Below, piece by piece: positions 1 to 8,754 of a stretch of DNA of 64,000 nt. The notes below the pieces were generated by a model that saw nothing but the letters and a program-made list of their open reading frames with translations, made no database searches and was not told the origin of the DNA. The position numbers were made by a program, and so were the translations under genes. The first letter of the stretch is position 1. Each line of letters opens with the position of its first letter. Origin of the DNA: Niveispirillum cyanobacteriorum (lineage in GTDB: Bacteria; Pseudomonadota; Alphaproteobacteria; Azospirillales; Azospirillaceae). The stretch is taken from NCBI RefSeq assembly GCF_002868735.1, contig NZ_CP025611.1, forward strand, positions 1,978,501 through 2,042,500, read 5' to 3'.

Positions 1-107
1 AAACGAAGACGCTGAAGATGAACTGGGAAGATGACGTGGTGAAGGGCACGGGCCTGACCCGTGACGGCGCCGTTGTCCACCCGTCGTTCAACAAGCCCGC
101 CGCCTGA
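1..107 (+). CDS. pntAA: NAD(P) transhydrogenase alpha-1 subunit, C-terminal end (partial)
   Basis: Only the last 34 codons are in the window, read in frame from base 3 to a TGA at 105-107. The tail contains [16 protein letters not shown] and AVVHPSF, which is the usual C-terminus of the soluble NAD(H)-binding domain I subunit in the split (three-gene) transhydrogenases. It ends 11 bases before pntAB, which carries the membrane part of the alpha chain, so the identification rests on both sequence and context. The N-terminal dehydrogenase-like domain lies upstream of the window. Confidence 0.85.
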   Translation, partial: TKTLKMNWEDDVVKGTGLTRDGAVVHPSFNKPAA

Positions 108-118
108 GGAGCCAGACA

Positions 119-547
119 ATGATCCTTGCCAATGCGGACAGCGGTGCGGAACTGCTGAACAATCTGGATGCCGCGCGGGAGCAGGCAGTCCAGTTGACCG
201 AACGCATTTCGATGCTGGAGGCGCAGCTTGCCAATGCTGGCGGCATGCCCTTCATCGTCATCGGCCTGACCGTCTTCGTTCTGGCCTGCTTTGTGGGCTA
301 TTACGTGGTGTGGAAGGTGACGCCGGCCTTGCACTCCCCCCTGATGGCCGTGACCAACGCTGTGTCGTCGGTGATCATCGTCGGGGCGTTGATCGCCACC
401 GGTGCCGCCGACAATGGCCTCTCCGCCCTGATGGGCTTTCTGGCCATCGTTCTGGCCAGTGTGAACATCTTCGGTGGCTTCATGGTCACGCAGCGCATGC
501 TGTCCATGTACAAGAAGAAGGCGCCATCCGGCGCCGCCAAGAAGTGA
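119..547 (+). CDS. pntAB: NAD(P) transhydrogenase alpha-2 subunit (membrane)
   Basis: This 142-residue inner-membrane subunit supplies helices for the proton channel that couples hydride transfer from NADH to NADP+ with proton flow. Residues 5-40 look like an amphipathic helix or coiled coil. Three hydrophobic segments follow at about 42-65, 74-96 and 103-124, then a basic tail rich in Lys. The small, separately encoded alpha-2 is the Rhodospirillum-type arrangement; in E. coli it is fused to alpha-1. The ATG follows a GAGGAGCC ribosome site. It sits between pntAA and pntB with gaps of 11 and 16 bases, so one operon. Confidence 0.93.
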   Translation: MILANADSGAELLNNLDAAREQAVQLTERISMLEAQLANAGGMPFIVIGLTVFVLACFVGYYVVWKVTPALHSPLMAVTNAVSSVIIVGALIATGAADNGLSALMGFLAIVLASVNIFGGFMVTQRMLSMYKKKAPSGAAKK

Positions 548-563
548 TCGGGGAGGAACCATA

Positions 564-1994
564 ATGCTCGTCACCGCATCGCTTCTCTATCTCGCGTCCG
601 GCGTGCTGTTCATTCTGGCCCTGCGTGGCCTGTCCAGCCCGGAAACCGCCCAGACGGGCAACCGCTTCGGCATGATCGGCATGGCGCTGGCCATTGTCAC
701 CACGCTGATTGCTCTGCCGGCCCTTACCGGCAAGTCCCTGGAATTTGGCCGTCTGGTCATGATCGTCGCCGGTATCGCCATCGGCGGTGCCGCTGGCATG
801 GTCATCGCCAAGCGGATCCAGATGACGCAACTGCCGCAGTTGGTGGCCGCCTTCCACTCCCTGGTCGGCTTGGCCGCCGTGTTTGTGGCCGGTGCCGCCT
901 TCTACTCGCCCGAAAGCTTCAATATCGGAAAGACCGGCGACATCCATGTCGGCTCGCTGATTGAGATGAGCCTGGGCGTGGCCATCGGTGCCATCACCTT
1001 CACCGGCTCCGTCGTCGCCTTCCTGAAGCTGGATGGCCGGGTCAGCGGCAAGCCGCTGGTGTTCGGTGGTCAGCATATGCTGAATGCCGGTCTGGGCATC
1101 GCCCTGGTCGCCCTGATCATCCTGCTCTGCATCACGCAATCGCCGCTGCTGTTCTGGATCATCGTCATCCTGGCCCTGGCGCTGGGTCTACTGCTGATCC
1201 TGCCCATCGGGGGCGCTGACATGCCCGTGGTCGTGTCCATGCTGAACAGCTATTCCGGCTGGGCGGCGGCGGGCATCGGCTTCACGCTGCAGAACAACCT
1301 GCTGATCATCACGGGTTCGCTGGTCGGTGCCTCGGGCGCCATCCTGTCCTACATCATGTGTAAGGGCATGAACCGGTCGATCATCAACGTGATCCTGGGT
1401 GGCTTTGGCGGTGACGCTGCCGCCGGCGCCGCCGCCGGTGGTGCCGCCATCGACCGCAGCTTCAAGGCTGGTTCCGCCGACGACGCCGCCTTCATCATGA
1501 AGAACGCCTCCAAGGTGATCGTGGTCCCCGGCTATGGCATGGCCGTGGCCCAGGCACAGCACGCGCTGCGCGAAATGGGCGACCTCTTGAAGAAGGAAGG
1601 CGTGGAGGTGAAGTACGCCATCCACCCCGTCGCGGGCCGCATGCCCGGCCACATGAATGTGCTGCTGGCCGAAGCCAACGTGCCTTATGACGAGGTGTTC
1701 GAACTGGACGAAATCAACCGCGATTTCGGACAGGCCGACGTAGCCTATGTCATCGGCGCCAACGACGTGACCAACCCCGCCGCCAAGACCGACCCGGCCA
1801 GCCCCATCTTCGGCATGCCGATCCTGGATGTGGAAAAGGCCAAGACGGTGCTGTTCATCAAGCGGTCGATGGGTGCCGGTTACGCCGGTGTGGAAAACGA
1901 GCTGTTCTTCCGCCCCAACACCATGATGCTGCTGGGCGACGCCAAGAAGGTGACCGAAGAGATCGTGAAGAACCTGTCGGGCAGCGGGCACTGA
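564..1994 (+). CDS. pntB: NAD(P) transhydrogenase beta subunit
   Basis: The 476-residue beta subunit has about nine transmembrane helices in the first 280 residues (domain II) and a soluble NADP(H)-binding domain III. Domain III signatures are clear: [13 protein letters not shown] near residue 324, [15 protein letters not shown] near 355, and [10 protein letters not shown]. The chosen ATG at 564 follows GGGAGGAACC. An in-frame extension upstream exists but would overlap most of the end of pntAB and lacks a ribosome site. The enzyme makes NADPH at the expense of the proton gradient. A terminator follows 30 bases after the stop. Confidence 0.95.
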   Translation: MLVTASLLYLASGVLFILALRGLSSPETAQTGNRFGMIGMALAIVTTLIALPALTGKSLEFGRLVMIVAGIAIGGAAGMVIAKRIQMTQLPQLVAAFHSLVGLAAVFVAGAAFYSPESFNIGKTGDIHVGSLIEMSLGVAIGAITFTGSVVAFLKLDGRVSGKPLVFGGQHMLNAGLGIALVALIILLCITQSPLLFWIIVILALALGLLLILPIGGADMPVVVSMLNSYSGWAAAGIGFTLQNNLLIITGSLVGASGAILSYIMCKGMNRSIINVILGGFGGDAAAGAAAGGAAIDRSFKAGSADDAAFIMKNASKVIVVPGYGMAVAQAQHALREMGDLLKKEGVEVKYAIHPVAGRMPGHMNVLLAEANVPYDEVFELDEINRDFGQADVAYVIGANDVTNPAAKTDPASPIFGMPILDVEKAKTVLFIKRSMGAGYAGVENELFFRPNTMMLLGDAKKVTEEIVKNLSGSGH

Positions 1995-2024
1995 TCCGCT
2001 GACTGGTTGACGGGAGTTAAGAAG

Positions 2025-2057
2025 GGGCCGCTCCGGCGACGGGGCGGCCCTTTTTGT
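2025..2057 (+). terminator. Rho-independent terminator of the pnt operon
   Basis: A GGGCCGC / GCGGCCC stem (2025-2031 with 2044-2050) is followed directly by TTTTTGTTTG. It is 30 bases past the pntB stop. Confidence 0.85.
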
Positions 2058-2111
2058 TTGCATGGATAATATACTTATAATCCCATAGCTGTATTGTGGC
2101 GACTCAGTTGG

Positions 2112-2126
2112 TACGCGTTACGCGTA
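2112..2126. promoter_or_regulatory. Palindromic operator candidate upstream of a toxin-antitoxin-like pair
   Basis: TACGCGTTACGCGTA is a palindrome apart from its central base and lies 18 bases before the first gene of the pair. An A+T-rich stretch with TATAAT (about 2080) precedes it. Because the second gene encodes an HTH protein, autorepression at this site is a reasonable inference. Confidence 0.5.
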
Positions 2127-2143
2127 GCTGATTATGGACAATC

Positions 2144-2521
2144 ATGCAAAAGCAGGACAAGATCGCTATCGACCTTGACCATTTGTCCGAACACCCGGTT
2201 TGGGTGATCACGGCGCGCATGCAAGCGGGCACCCTGCGTCTGTTGGGGCTGATTGAACTGAAGGGCCGAACGCTTCATGTACGCGATGTACATGTCGAGG
2301 GATTGACGCCCGGTGCCTTGGGTCGGGCCGGACTGAACGCGCTGGGCTATGCCTTGATGGAGGTTGCCGATGTCGATGAACTTATCGTTCAGGGAGCGGT
2401 TAGAACAACCGGTGCCCGCCCTGGCCGCCGACCCGCCCCCTTCCGGCTCTCCCGCTCACGCCATCCTGAGGCGGGTTGCCGCGATGGACCGTCCGGTGAG
2501 CGTAGCGGAGACGCTGCGTGA
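2144..2521 (+). CDS. Small protein, possible toxin partner of the following HTH protein
   Basis: The 125-residue product is not assignable to a named family with certainty. A compact alpha/beta body (about residues 1-85) is followed by RTTGARPGRRPAPF at about 88-101. This resembles the RTTG-x(n)-G-x-xP-R-P-I/F-x-F tail I associate with small nuclease-like proteins of the colicin/RelE-like group that sit before HigA-type HTH genes; that comparison is from memory. The last 20 or so residues look like run-on sequence. It overlaps the next gene by 152 bases. No strong ribosome site precedes the ATG. Confidence 0.5.
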   Translation: MQKQDKIAIDLDHLSEHPVWVITARMQAGTLRLLGLIELKGRTLHVRDVHVEGLTPGALGRAGLNALGYALMEVADVDELIVQGAVRTTGARPGRRPAPFRLSRSRHPEAGCRDGPSGERSGDAA

Positions 2522-2870
2522 CCTGGGCCTCGGCCTGCGAAACGCCCATACGATCCTGAACCGTCTGGCGGCTGACGAGGATGTGGTCGTCACCATACCC
2601 GCTGTGCCAGACAGGGCGGCGGCGGGCGCCGCCCTGCGCAGCCTCGGTATTGAGGTGGAATGGCGGCAGGCACCGGTCGCCGTGGACGTAAAGGCTATCC
2701 GGGAACGGTTGGGACTGACCCAGGCCAGTTTCGCCGCGCGCTTTGGTCTGGAATTGGACAGCGTGCGCAACTGGGAACAAGGCCGTTACAGCCCCGACCC
2801 CATCGCCCGTACGCTGTTGAAAGTGATTGAGCAATCGCCAGAAGCTGTGGACAAGGCGGTGGCAGCGTAA
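2370..2870 (+). CDS. HTH (XRE/HigA-type) regulator, probable antitoxin
   Basis: The 166-residue protein carries a C-terminal helix-turn-helix at about 110-160 with the hallmarks DVKAIRERLGLTQ, FAARFGL, VRNWEQGR and ARTLLKVIE, as in HigA-type antitoxins. An upstream segment (about 30-75, RPVSVAETLRDLGLGLRNAH) may form a second winged-helix fold. The ATG at 2370 has a good GGAGG six bases upstream, which supports starting deep inside the preceding gene. An internal ATG at 2484 is possible but would remove part of the N-terminal fold. It likely represses the pair from the palindrome at 2112. Confidence 0.75.
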   Translation: MSMNLSFRERLEQPVPALAADPPPSGSPAHAILRRVAAMDRPVSVAETLRDLGLGLRNAHTILNRLAADEDVVVTIPAVPDRAAAGAALRSLGIEVEWRQAPVAVDVKAIRERLGLTQASFAARFGLELDSVRNWEQGRYSPDPIARTLLKVIEQSPEAVDKAVAA

Positions 2871-2960
2871 GGAACCGATATCGAGGGCGAGGCGGCTAGA
2901 GGGGGTCTTGTCAGCCCTAACCACGGTCGGTTGTGAAGCCGACCAAGGCTCGCATGTTCA

Positions 2961-3018
2961 ACTTTATGGCCGTAAACTTTAATATACCTGTGGATAACTG
3001 ATCCTTATTAAACTTTAC
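2961..3018. other. A+T-rich intergenic patch with a consensus DnaA box and ACTTTA repeats
   Basis: TGTGGATAA at 2989-2997 is the exact complement of the DnaA box TTATCCACA. Around it ACTTTA occurs three times (at about 2961, 2976 and 3013), twice as TAAACTTTA. The patch lies between the HTH gene and the converging peptide-binding protein gene. Confidence 0.45.
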
Positions 3019-3028
3019 GACCGCCCCC

Positions 3029-4597
3029 TCACTTCGGTGCCAGATACCGCACCGGGTGGCTATCCCGCAGATTGTCGATCCAGCCGGTGACGTGCGGGGC
3101 GACGAGGTGGCGGCTGGTGGCGAAGGTGACGGGCATCAAGGCGGCATCGGACAGCAGCAAACTCTCGGCCCGCTGCAAGGCCTCGGCAAAATCGCTACGG
3201 CTGGCGGCACTATCGGCGACCGCCATGGCCGCGTCGAAGTCGGGGTTCTGATAGCCGTTGCCGTTGCGCTGTTCCCGGCTGCGCATGATCTCCAGATACT
3301 TCTCCGGGAAGACCCAGAACCATTCACGCAGCATCAGGTCGGGATAGGAGCCATCCCGCATCCGACCCAGGACCACCTTGGATTCCTGGTTCTCCAGCAC
3401 GGTCTTCACGCCCAGTACCGACTGCCAGCGGGCGGCGATGGCGACCGCCATCTGCTTGTTCGCCTCCTTCGTCGCATAAAGCAACGTCAAGGTCAGGGGC
3501 CGGTCGGAGCCGTATCCCGCCTGAGCATAGAGATCGCGGGCCAGCGCATCACGCGCATCCTGTGTCCAGGCGGCCTGGGCCGGCAGGGCCGGTGCATAAT
3601 CGGGCAGGCCCGGCGGCACGAAGGTGAAGGCCGGCTCCCCATCGCGCAGAATGCGCCGGGCAATCCCCTCCCGGTCGATGGTCAGCGACAGGGCCAGACG
3701 CAGGGCGCGGTTCGATTTCCACGGCTCCCGCCGCAGATTGGGCGCGATGAAATTGATGCCGGCGCGCGGAGCCAGACGGAATTCAGCGGGCAGATTCTCA
3801 CGCACCCAGTCGATCTGGCTGGGGGGCACCGTCTCGGTGATATCCAGTTCACCCGCCCGGAACCGGCGCAGCTCGGCCTGCGTATCCTCGGTCGCATAGA
3901 ACCTTACCCGGTCATAGGCAACCCCGGCGACACCATGGAAATGCGGATTGCGGGCCACTGTCACATGCGACTGCGGCACCTGTTCCACCAGCATGTAGGC
4001 GCCGTTGGAGACAAGGTTGCCGGCCCGCGCGAACCCATCGCCATGTTTCTCCACACTGGGCCGGTGCACGGGATATGTCGCGCGGTGATAGAGATAATCC
4101 GTGAAGTTGGGCTTCGGCGCCTTCAAGCGAACCTGAAAGGTGCGGTCATCCAGCGCCACCACGCCGAGGCTGTCGGGCGGCAGCCTGCCCGCCGCAATCT
4201 CCTCCGCATTCTGGACCGGATAGAGGAAATCCGCGAAAAGCGGGCGCGTGGCCGGATCCACCGCGCGGCGCCAGGACCAGACAAAGTCCGCTGCCGTCAC
4301 AGCACTGCCGTCCGACCAGCGGCCATCGGCGCGCAGGTGGAAAGTGTAGGTCAGCCCATCCTCGCTGACGCTCCAGCGCTCCGCGGCCCCCGGCACCATG
4401 CGGCCCGCCGCATCCGGTGTCAGCAGCCCCTCGAACAGGGATGTCAGGATGCGGCTGTCCCCGGCACCCACGGCCCGGTGCGGGTCCAGGCTTTCACTGT
4501 CGGGACCATTGCCGACACGCAGCACATTTTCCGCCGCCACAGGTAAGGCGCAGAACAGGCAGAGCAACAAAGGCAGAAGGCGGCGCAGCATCATCAT
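3029..4597 (-). CDS. Oligopeptide ABC transporter, periplasmic substrate-binding protein (OppA family)
   Basis: The 522-residue exported protein belongs to the SBP family 5 peptide-binding proteins. A signal peptide (MMMLRRLLPLLLCLFCALPVA) ends near residue 22. The family signature region follows: ESLDPHRA, FEGLLTPDAAGRMVPGAAE, and FHLRADGRWSDGSAVTAADF with WSWRRAVDP. It should capture peptides for an inner-membrane importer, but no permease is adjacent. The oppB-CDF genes at 56.9-63.2 kb lack a binding protein, so the two may work together. An in-frame GTG lies four codons upstream; the ATG at 4597 directly before the signal sequence is preferred. Confidence 0.9.
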   Translation of the reverse strand: MMMLRRLLPLLLCLFCALPVAAENVLRVGNGPDSESLDPHRAVGAGDSRILTSLFEGLLTPDAAGRMVPGAAERWSVSEDGLTYTFHLRADGRWSDGSAVTAADFVWSWRRAVDPATRPLFADFLYPVQNAEEIAAGRLPPDSLGVVALDDRTFQVRLKAPKPNFTDYLYHRATYPVHRPSVEKHGDGFARAGNLVSNGAYMLVEQVPQSHVTVARNPHFHGVAGVAYDRVRFYATEDTQAELRRFRAGELDITETVPPSQIDWVRENLPAEFRLAPRAGINFIAPNLRREPWKSNRALRLALSLTIDREGIARRILRDGEPAFTFVPPGLPDYAPALPAQAAWTQDARDALARDLYAQAGYGSDRPLTLTLLYATKEANKQMAVAIAARWQSVLGVKTVLENQESKVVLGRMRDGSYPDLMLREWFWVFPEKYLEIMRSREQRNGNGYQNPDFDAAMAVADSAASRSDFAEALQRAESLLLSDAALMPVTFATSRHLVAPHVTGWIDNLRDSHPVRYLAPK

Positions 4598-4688
4598 GCC
4601 CTGGTCCACACTGAAGCCGGTGGGGGAAACCGGCGGGCAGAGTGGCCCTTATGGTCCGCGATGTCGAGTGTGCACTGCGGTGAAAGAT

Positions 4689-6614
4689 TTATGACGGAAC
4701 TATCAGCCGCCAGACATCAACCAGCGCCACCCGCCCGCGCAGGGAAAAGGCGCCGATGGGGGCCAGCGGCATGTCGATGGTGCAGTTGCCGGCGGCGCGG
4801 ACGGTATCGTCGCTGACCAGCACGACATAGCATTCATCGCCCATCATTTCGCCGCCCAGCGCCTCCAGCCGGGCCGCCGTATTCACGGTGTCGCCGACGA
4901 TTGTGTAGTTGATGCGGGTCGCGGCCCCGATATTGCCGACAATCACAGGGCCAGAATGCACACCAACACGCAGGCAGACAGGCGGCCGCCCGGCGACGCG
5001 GGCCTCTTCTGCCTCCTCCGCCACGACCTGGGCGATGGCGTGGGCGGCACGCAGGGCGCGGGCTGCATGGTCGGGCTGTTCATCGGGCGCGCCCCAGAAG
5101 GCCATAACGGCATCGCCGATGAACTTGTCCACGGTCCCGCCCTCCGCCTCGATACAGGCGGCGATGCGGGTGAAATGCCGGTTGAGCCAGTCCGCCGTCT
5201 CCTGCGGCGACATCTTTTCCGCCATGGCGGAGAAACCCTTAATGTCGGTGAACAGGACCGTCACCTCCCGTTCCTCCGACGGGATTTCGGCCTGCGCCCC
5301 GTCACGGCGGATCAAGCGCAGGACCAGCGATTTCGGCACATAGGTCTCAAACCAGCGCAGGCCGCTGATCATGGCGTTGAAGGCGGCGGCGGCGTCCGCC
5401 ACCTCCCGGAACCGGCTGTCGGGCAGGCGCGGCACATTCTGGAAATCCAGGTCGCGCAGGGCAACGGCGGCCCCGGACAGCAGACGGATGCGCCGGCTGA
5501 TCATCTTGCCCACGATCATCGCGGCCAGAACCGACCCGATCAGGATGCTGAAGCCGACGACCAGTAGATGCTGGAACCGTTCGATCTCGCGGTCCACATC
5601 CTCTTCCCGCATCACCGCAACCAGGGTGAAGGGATGCTCACCATAGTCGGAGATCGAGCGCAGCAGATAGAAGTAAGAGACGCCATCCACCTCGGCCTGC
5701 CGGAATTGCACATCACTGCGCCGTTCATGCACGCGGGTATCGACCTTCTTGCCCTCGTTCCATTTAGCCAGCTTGGTCCCCACCCCGTCCGGCCCCACGA
5801 CGGACCAGATAGAGGCTGCCACGGGGTCGCCCACTTCCTCCAGGGTCGGCAGGGGTGGGCGGCCCGTCACCTTGGAGAAGTCGAACTTGCGTTCCGCCAA
5901 GGCCGGGTGGGCCAGGACGTAATGGTCATCGAATAGGATGAAGGCGGAGATGTCGTTCTCCATGCCCTTGTCGGCATCCCGCAGGAAACGCGACAGGCCA
6001 TTGAAGCCCACGACCGACGCGACGGCGCCGATGAACTGCCCATCCTTGCGCAGCGGGCCTTGCACCGGCATCACTGTGGTGGCGATCTCGTCGGCCCAGA
6101 TCGGGTCCAGCCAGTGGGCCGATCCGGTCTTCAGCACATCGGCCAGGATTTCCGCCGCGTCCGCCGGCTTGTCCATGGAAAAGGCCGATTCGGTGTTCAC
6201 CATACGGGTGGCGCCCAGCATCCTGCCATCTTCCGCACGCAGCACTCCGATGCCCGCCACCTGCGGCGTGGCGGCCAGCGCCCCCCGCGTCAGCGTCTCG
6301 ATCCGGTCCTGATCCTGGATTGACACTTGCCCCATAGCCAGCAGGTTGGTCAGATAATCCACCTGATTGCGGGCCGGGTCGAGCTGGGCACGTACCCGCG
6401 CCTCCACCATGTTCATGGCCAGCTCGGCCTTGTCGGCCAGCAGGTTGTAGGTGTTGCGGCCCGATGTCTGTACGCCCAGCCAGAAGACGCTGGCCACCGC
6501 CACCAGCATCAGTCCGCCGAAACCCAGCGTCAGGACAAGGGTGATGGGCAGACGCCAACGGCCTTTACGAGCGGTCGTCTCTTCACATCCGGGCAGGGTC
6601 AGCATGGTCTTCAT
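4689..6614 (-). CDS. Membrane-bound class III adenylate cyclase with periplasmic sensor and HAMP
   Basis: The 641 residues read as an N-terminal helix (22-46), a long periplasmic Cache-like sensor region (about 50-345), a second helix (348-369), HAMP (370-422) and a class III cyclase domain (450-620). Metal-binding Asp residues are in FTDIKGFS (D457) and GDAVMAFWG (D501). Lys497 in VDKFIGD and the GDTVNTAARLE motif fit adenylate rather than guanylate cyclase specificity. The product would be cAMP made in response to an extracellular signal. A cyclic-nucleotide-binding protein gene is 1.6 kb upstream on the same strand, a plausible effector. Confidence 0.9.
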   Translation of the reverse strand: MKTMLTLPGCEETTARKGRWRLPITLVLTLGFGGLMLVAVASVFWLGVQTSGRNTYNLLADKAELAMNMVEARVRAQLDPARNQVDYLTNLLAMGQVSIQDQDRIETLTRGALAATPQVAGIGVLRAEDGRMLGATRMVNTESAFSMDKPADAAEILADVLKTGSAHWLDPIWADEIATTVMPVQGPLRKDGQFIGAVASVVGFNGLSRFLRDADKGMENDISAFILFDDHYVLAHPALAERKFDFSKVTGRPPLPTLEEVGDPVAASIWSVVGPDGVGTKLAKWNEGKKVDTRVHERRSDVQFRQAEVDGVSYFYLLRSISDYGEHPFTLVAVMREEDVDREIERFQHLLVVGFSILIGSVLAAMIVGKMISRRIRLLSGAAVALRDLDFQNVPRLPDSRFREVADAAAAFNAMISGLRWFETYVPKSLVLRLIRRDGAQAEIPSEEREVTVLFTDIKGFSAMAEKMSPQETADWLNRHFTRIAACIEAEGGTVDKFIGDAVMAFWGAPDEQPDHAARALRAAHAIAQVVAEEAEEARVAGRPPVCLRVGVHSGPVIVGNIGAATRINYTIVGDTVNTAARLEALGGEMMGDECYVVLVSDDTVRAAGNCTIDMPLAPIGAFSLRGRVALVDVWRLIVPS

Positions 6615-6665
6615 GGGCGCGGACGGTACAGGAGAGGGGGTAGGCCGGCAACAACCGGCCCTGTC

Positions 6666-8126
6666 TCAGCCTTCGATAATGGTCTTTATCCAAAGGCCGG
6701 GTCGCGGCTCCGTCCCCGGCGGAATGTTGTTCAGCACACGGAACCGTTCCTCCGCATAATCCTTGATCGGCATCGCGGCTACGAAATCTGCCACTTTCTG
6801 GCCCGGCTTCACCTGCACCACCTTGATACGGTAGGGCTTCAGCCCCGCTTTCTCCGCAGCGGTCATGCGGCGGAAACCCTGGGCCGTGGACAGGAACCCG
6901 GCATCCAGGCGCCCCGCCTGCTCCAACCCCGCCGTGAACAGAAACCGATAATAGCTGCCATTGGTGCCGGCAATGGCCATCAGCCGCGCGAAGACAGGCC
7001 CATCCTTGCCAGACAGGCGGGTGATGGCGGTGGCGGCGGGCATCCCGTCAATGGACAGCGACCGCAGGTCGGACAGTGGCGCACCCTTGGCCCAGACACT
7101 GACAATATGGTCGCCGGCACTGAAGGCACCCTGGGCCGGCGCCTCGGTAAACACCATCTGTGCGCCGTCCGGGCCAATGCCCAGCACAGCCTTGTCACTA
7201 TTCAGCAGCCGGAAGCCGTTCGGTACCTCGAACCTCAGGCCCAGGCCGGGATGGGCGAACACCCGGCTCCGGACGTAGCCATGATCAGGGCTGTCGCCAT
7301 AGATCATGCCGTCAATGGCCTGCATATACTCATCCTGCCGGACCAGATAGCTGGCACCCGGCGTCACATTGGCCGCTGCGGCCGCCCGCTCGGCCCGGTC
7401 GCCCGTGGGCGGATGGGTCTGAAGATAGGAGAACTGGTCAGCCTTGCCGGCCTGCCCGGCCAGCAGCGCCTCCAGCTGCGCATGCCGGCCCATGGAGGAC
7501 AGGAACCCCGCCATTTCGCGCGGGTCATAGCCCGCCGCCGTCATGTAGCGGATGCCCAGATTGTCGGCCTGCAACTCCTGCCCGCGGGAGAAGCTGGCGA
7601 GCGCCGCCTGAGCCCCCTGCTGGGCCATCTGGCCCACCTGCTGGCCCAGGAAGATGCCGGCCAGCACAGCCCCGCCCTGGGCCAGCACGCCACGGCCATA
7701 GCGGTCGGCGGAATGGCGGGCGGTGACATGGCCAATCTCGTGCCCGACCACGCCCGCCAGTTCCGCCTCGCTGTTGGCCAGCGCCATCAGCCCCCGGCTG
7801 ACATAGACATAGCCGCCGGGCAGGGCGAAGGCGTTGATGATCGGGCTGTCCAGCACCGTGAACGTATAGCGGGTACCGGGAATTTCCGTCTTGGCGGCCA
7901 GTTGCTGCCCCAACCGGTCGACATAGGCCTGAACCTTGGCATCGGCGTATTTGCCACCGAATTCCTTCAGCATCTCCGGATGCTGCTGCGCGCCGATAGC
8001 CGCTTCTTTTTCCGGCGGCATCAGGCCCGTCATCTGCCTGTCACCTGTGACAGGGTTGGTCGAACAGGCGGCCAGATAGAGCGGAAGAAGAAGGGGCAGG
8101 AGCAGTTTCGGGGCGCGGCGGGCCAT
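6666..8126 (-). CDS. M48-family zinc metalloprotease, lipoprotein
   Basis: The 486-residue protein starts with a lipoprotein signal whose lipobox LAAC places the lipidated Cys at 21. The peptidase domain contains HEIGH at 129-133 in VVGHEIGHVTARHSADRYG and the downstream helix with ELQADNLG that supplies the third zinc ligand. This is the BepA/LoiP/YcaL type involved in outer-membrane protein quality control. The C-terminal 200 residues form a second domain without obvious TPR units. The ATG at 8126 follows AAGGAA; an upstream in-frame extension lacks a signal peptide at its N-terminus and is not preferred. Confidence 0.9.
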   Translation of the reverse strand: MARRAPKLLLPLLLPLYLAACSTNPVTGDRQMTGLMPPEKEAAIGAQQHPEMLKEFGGKYADAKVQAYVDRLGQQLAAKTEIPGTRYTFTVLDSPIINAFALPGGYVYVSRGLMALANSEAELAGVVGHEIGHVTARHSADRYGRGVLAQGGAVLAGIFLGQQVGQMAQQGAQAALASFSRGQELQADNLGIRYMTAAGYDPREMAGFLSSMGRHAQLEALLAGQAGKADQFSYLQTHPPTGDRAERAAAAANVTPGASYLVRQDEYMQAIDGMIYGDSPDHGYVRSRVFAHPGLGLRFEVPNGFRLLNSDKAVLGIGPDGAQMVFTEAPAQGAFSAGDHIVSVWAKGAPLSDLRSLSIDGMPAATAITRLSGKDGPVFARLMAIAGTNGSYYRFLFTAGLEQAGRLDAGFLSTAQGFRRMTAAEKAGLKPYRIKVVQVKPGQKVADFVAAMPIKDYAEERFRVLNNIPPGTEPRPGLWIKTIIEG

Positions 8127-8213
8127 GGTTTTTCCTTCCCGGTCGGTCGGTTCCACCTCCCTTATGCCAAAGGCCGGGTACCGGGGGGAAGTCATCCGGT
8201 TGGGGAGGCCGGC

Positions 8214-8663
8214 TCAGCCTTTCGCCCGGCTCAACTCCAAGGTCATGAATTCCAGACGCCGTGCCACATCGCGCAGCATGGGCAGGGCGATGCGCGGAAA
8301 CTCCTCCATCAGCCGGAAAAAGGCATCCCGCCCGATGCGCAGGGTGGAGACATCGCCCACGGCAAAGGCCGTGGCCATGCGTGGCCGGTCGCATAGGATC
8401 GACACCTCGCCGATGATGCCACTGCCGGTGAAGGTACCCAGGTCGATGGGGCCGGATTGGGTGTCGATCACCATATCCACCCTGCCCTCCAGGATGACAT
8501 AGGCGGCGTCTGACGCCTCGTCCTGGCGGAACAGGGCGTCGCCGTCACGAAAACAGGCGGGTTCGCTGGTGAAGGCCAGCAGCTTAAGCTGTGCTGTCTC
8601 CACATCCTTGAACAGGGGCAGGCGCCGGAGCGCCTCGACCTGCGCGGTCAGGCTGGCGATCAA
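8214..8663 (-). CDS. Cyclic-nucleotide-binding domain protein
   Basis: The 149-residue protein is a single Crp/PKA-like cNMP-binding domain (about residues 16-130), with PLFKDV, FRDGDALFRQDEASDAAYVILEG and GIIGEVSILCDRPRMATAFA. The last corresponds to the phosphate-binding cassette, with E, R and A in canonical places. There is no DNA-binding HTH, so it is a signalling adaptor rather than a Crp regulator. It starts with TTG, supported by GGGAGG five bases upstream. The adenylate cyclase gene lies two genes downstream on the same strand. Confidence 0.85.
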   Translation of the reverse strand: MIASLTAQVEALRRLPLFKDVETAQLKLLAFTSEPACFRDGDALFRQDEASDAAYVILEGRVDMVIDTQSGPIDLGTFTGSGIIGEVSILCDRPRMATAFAVGDVSTLRIGRDAFFRLMEEFPRIALPMLRDVARRLEFMTLELSRAKG

Positions 8664-8754
8664 TCTTCCCTCCCTGTGGCGCCGGTTTATGATGGGGCGC
8701 CTTGTTCTATAAGTGGTGCCGCAACCGCCCCCCTCTGTCCAGCCCTACCCCGCC

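Noticed and set aside
2961-3018. A replication origin at the DnaA box
   Set aside because: Only one consensus box is present and neither typical origin-flanking genes nor a box cluster is found; kept only as a low-interest note.
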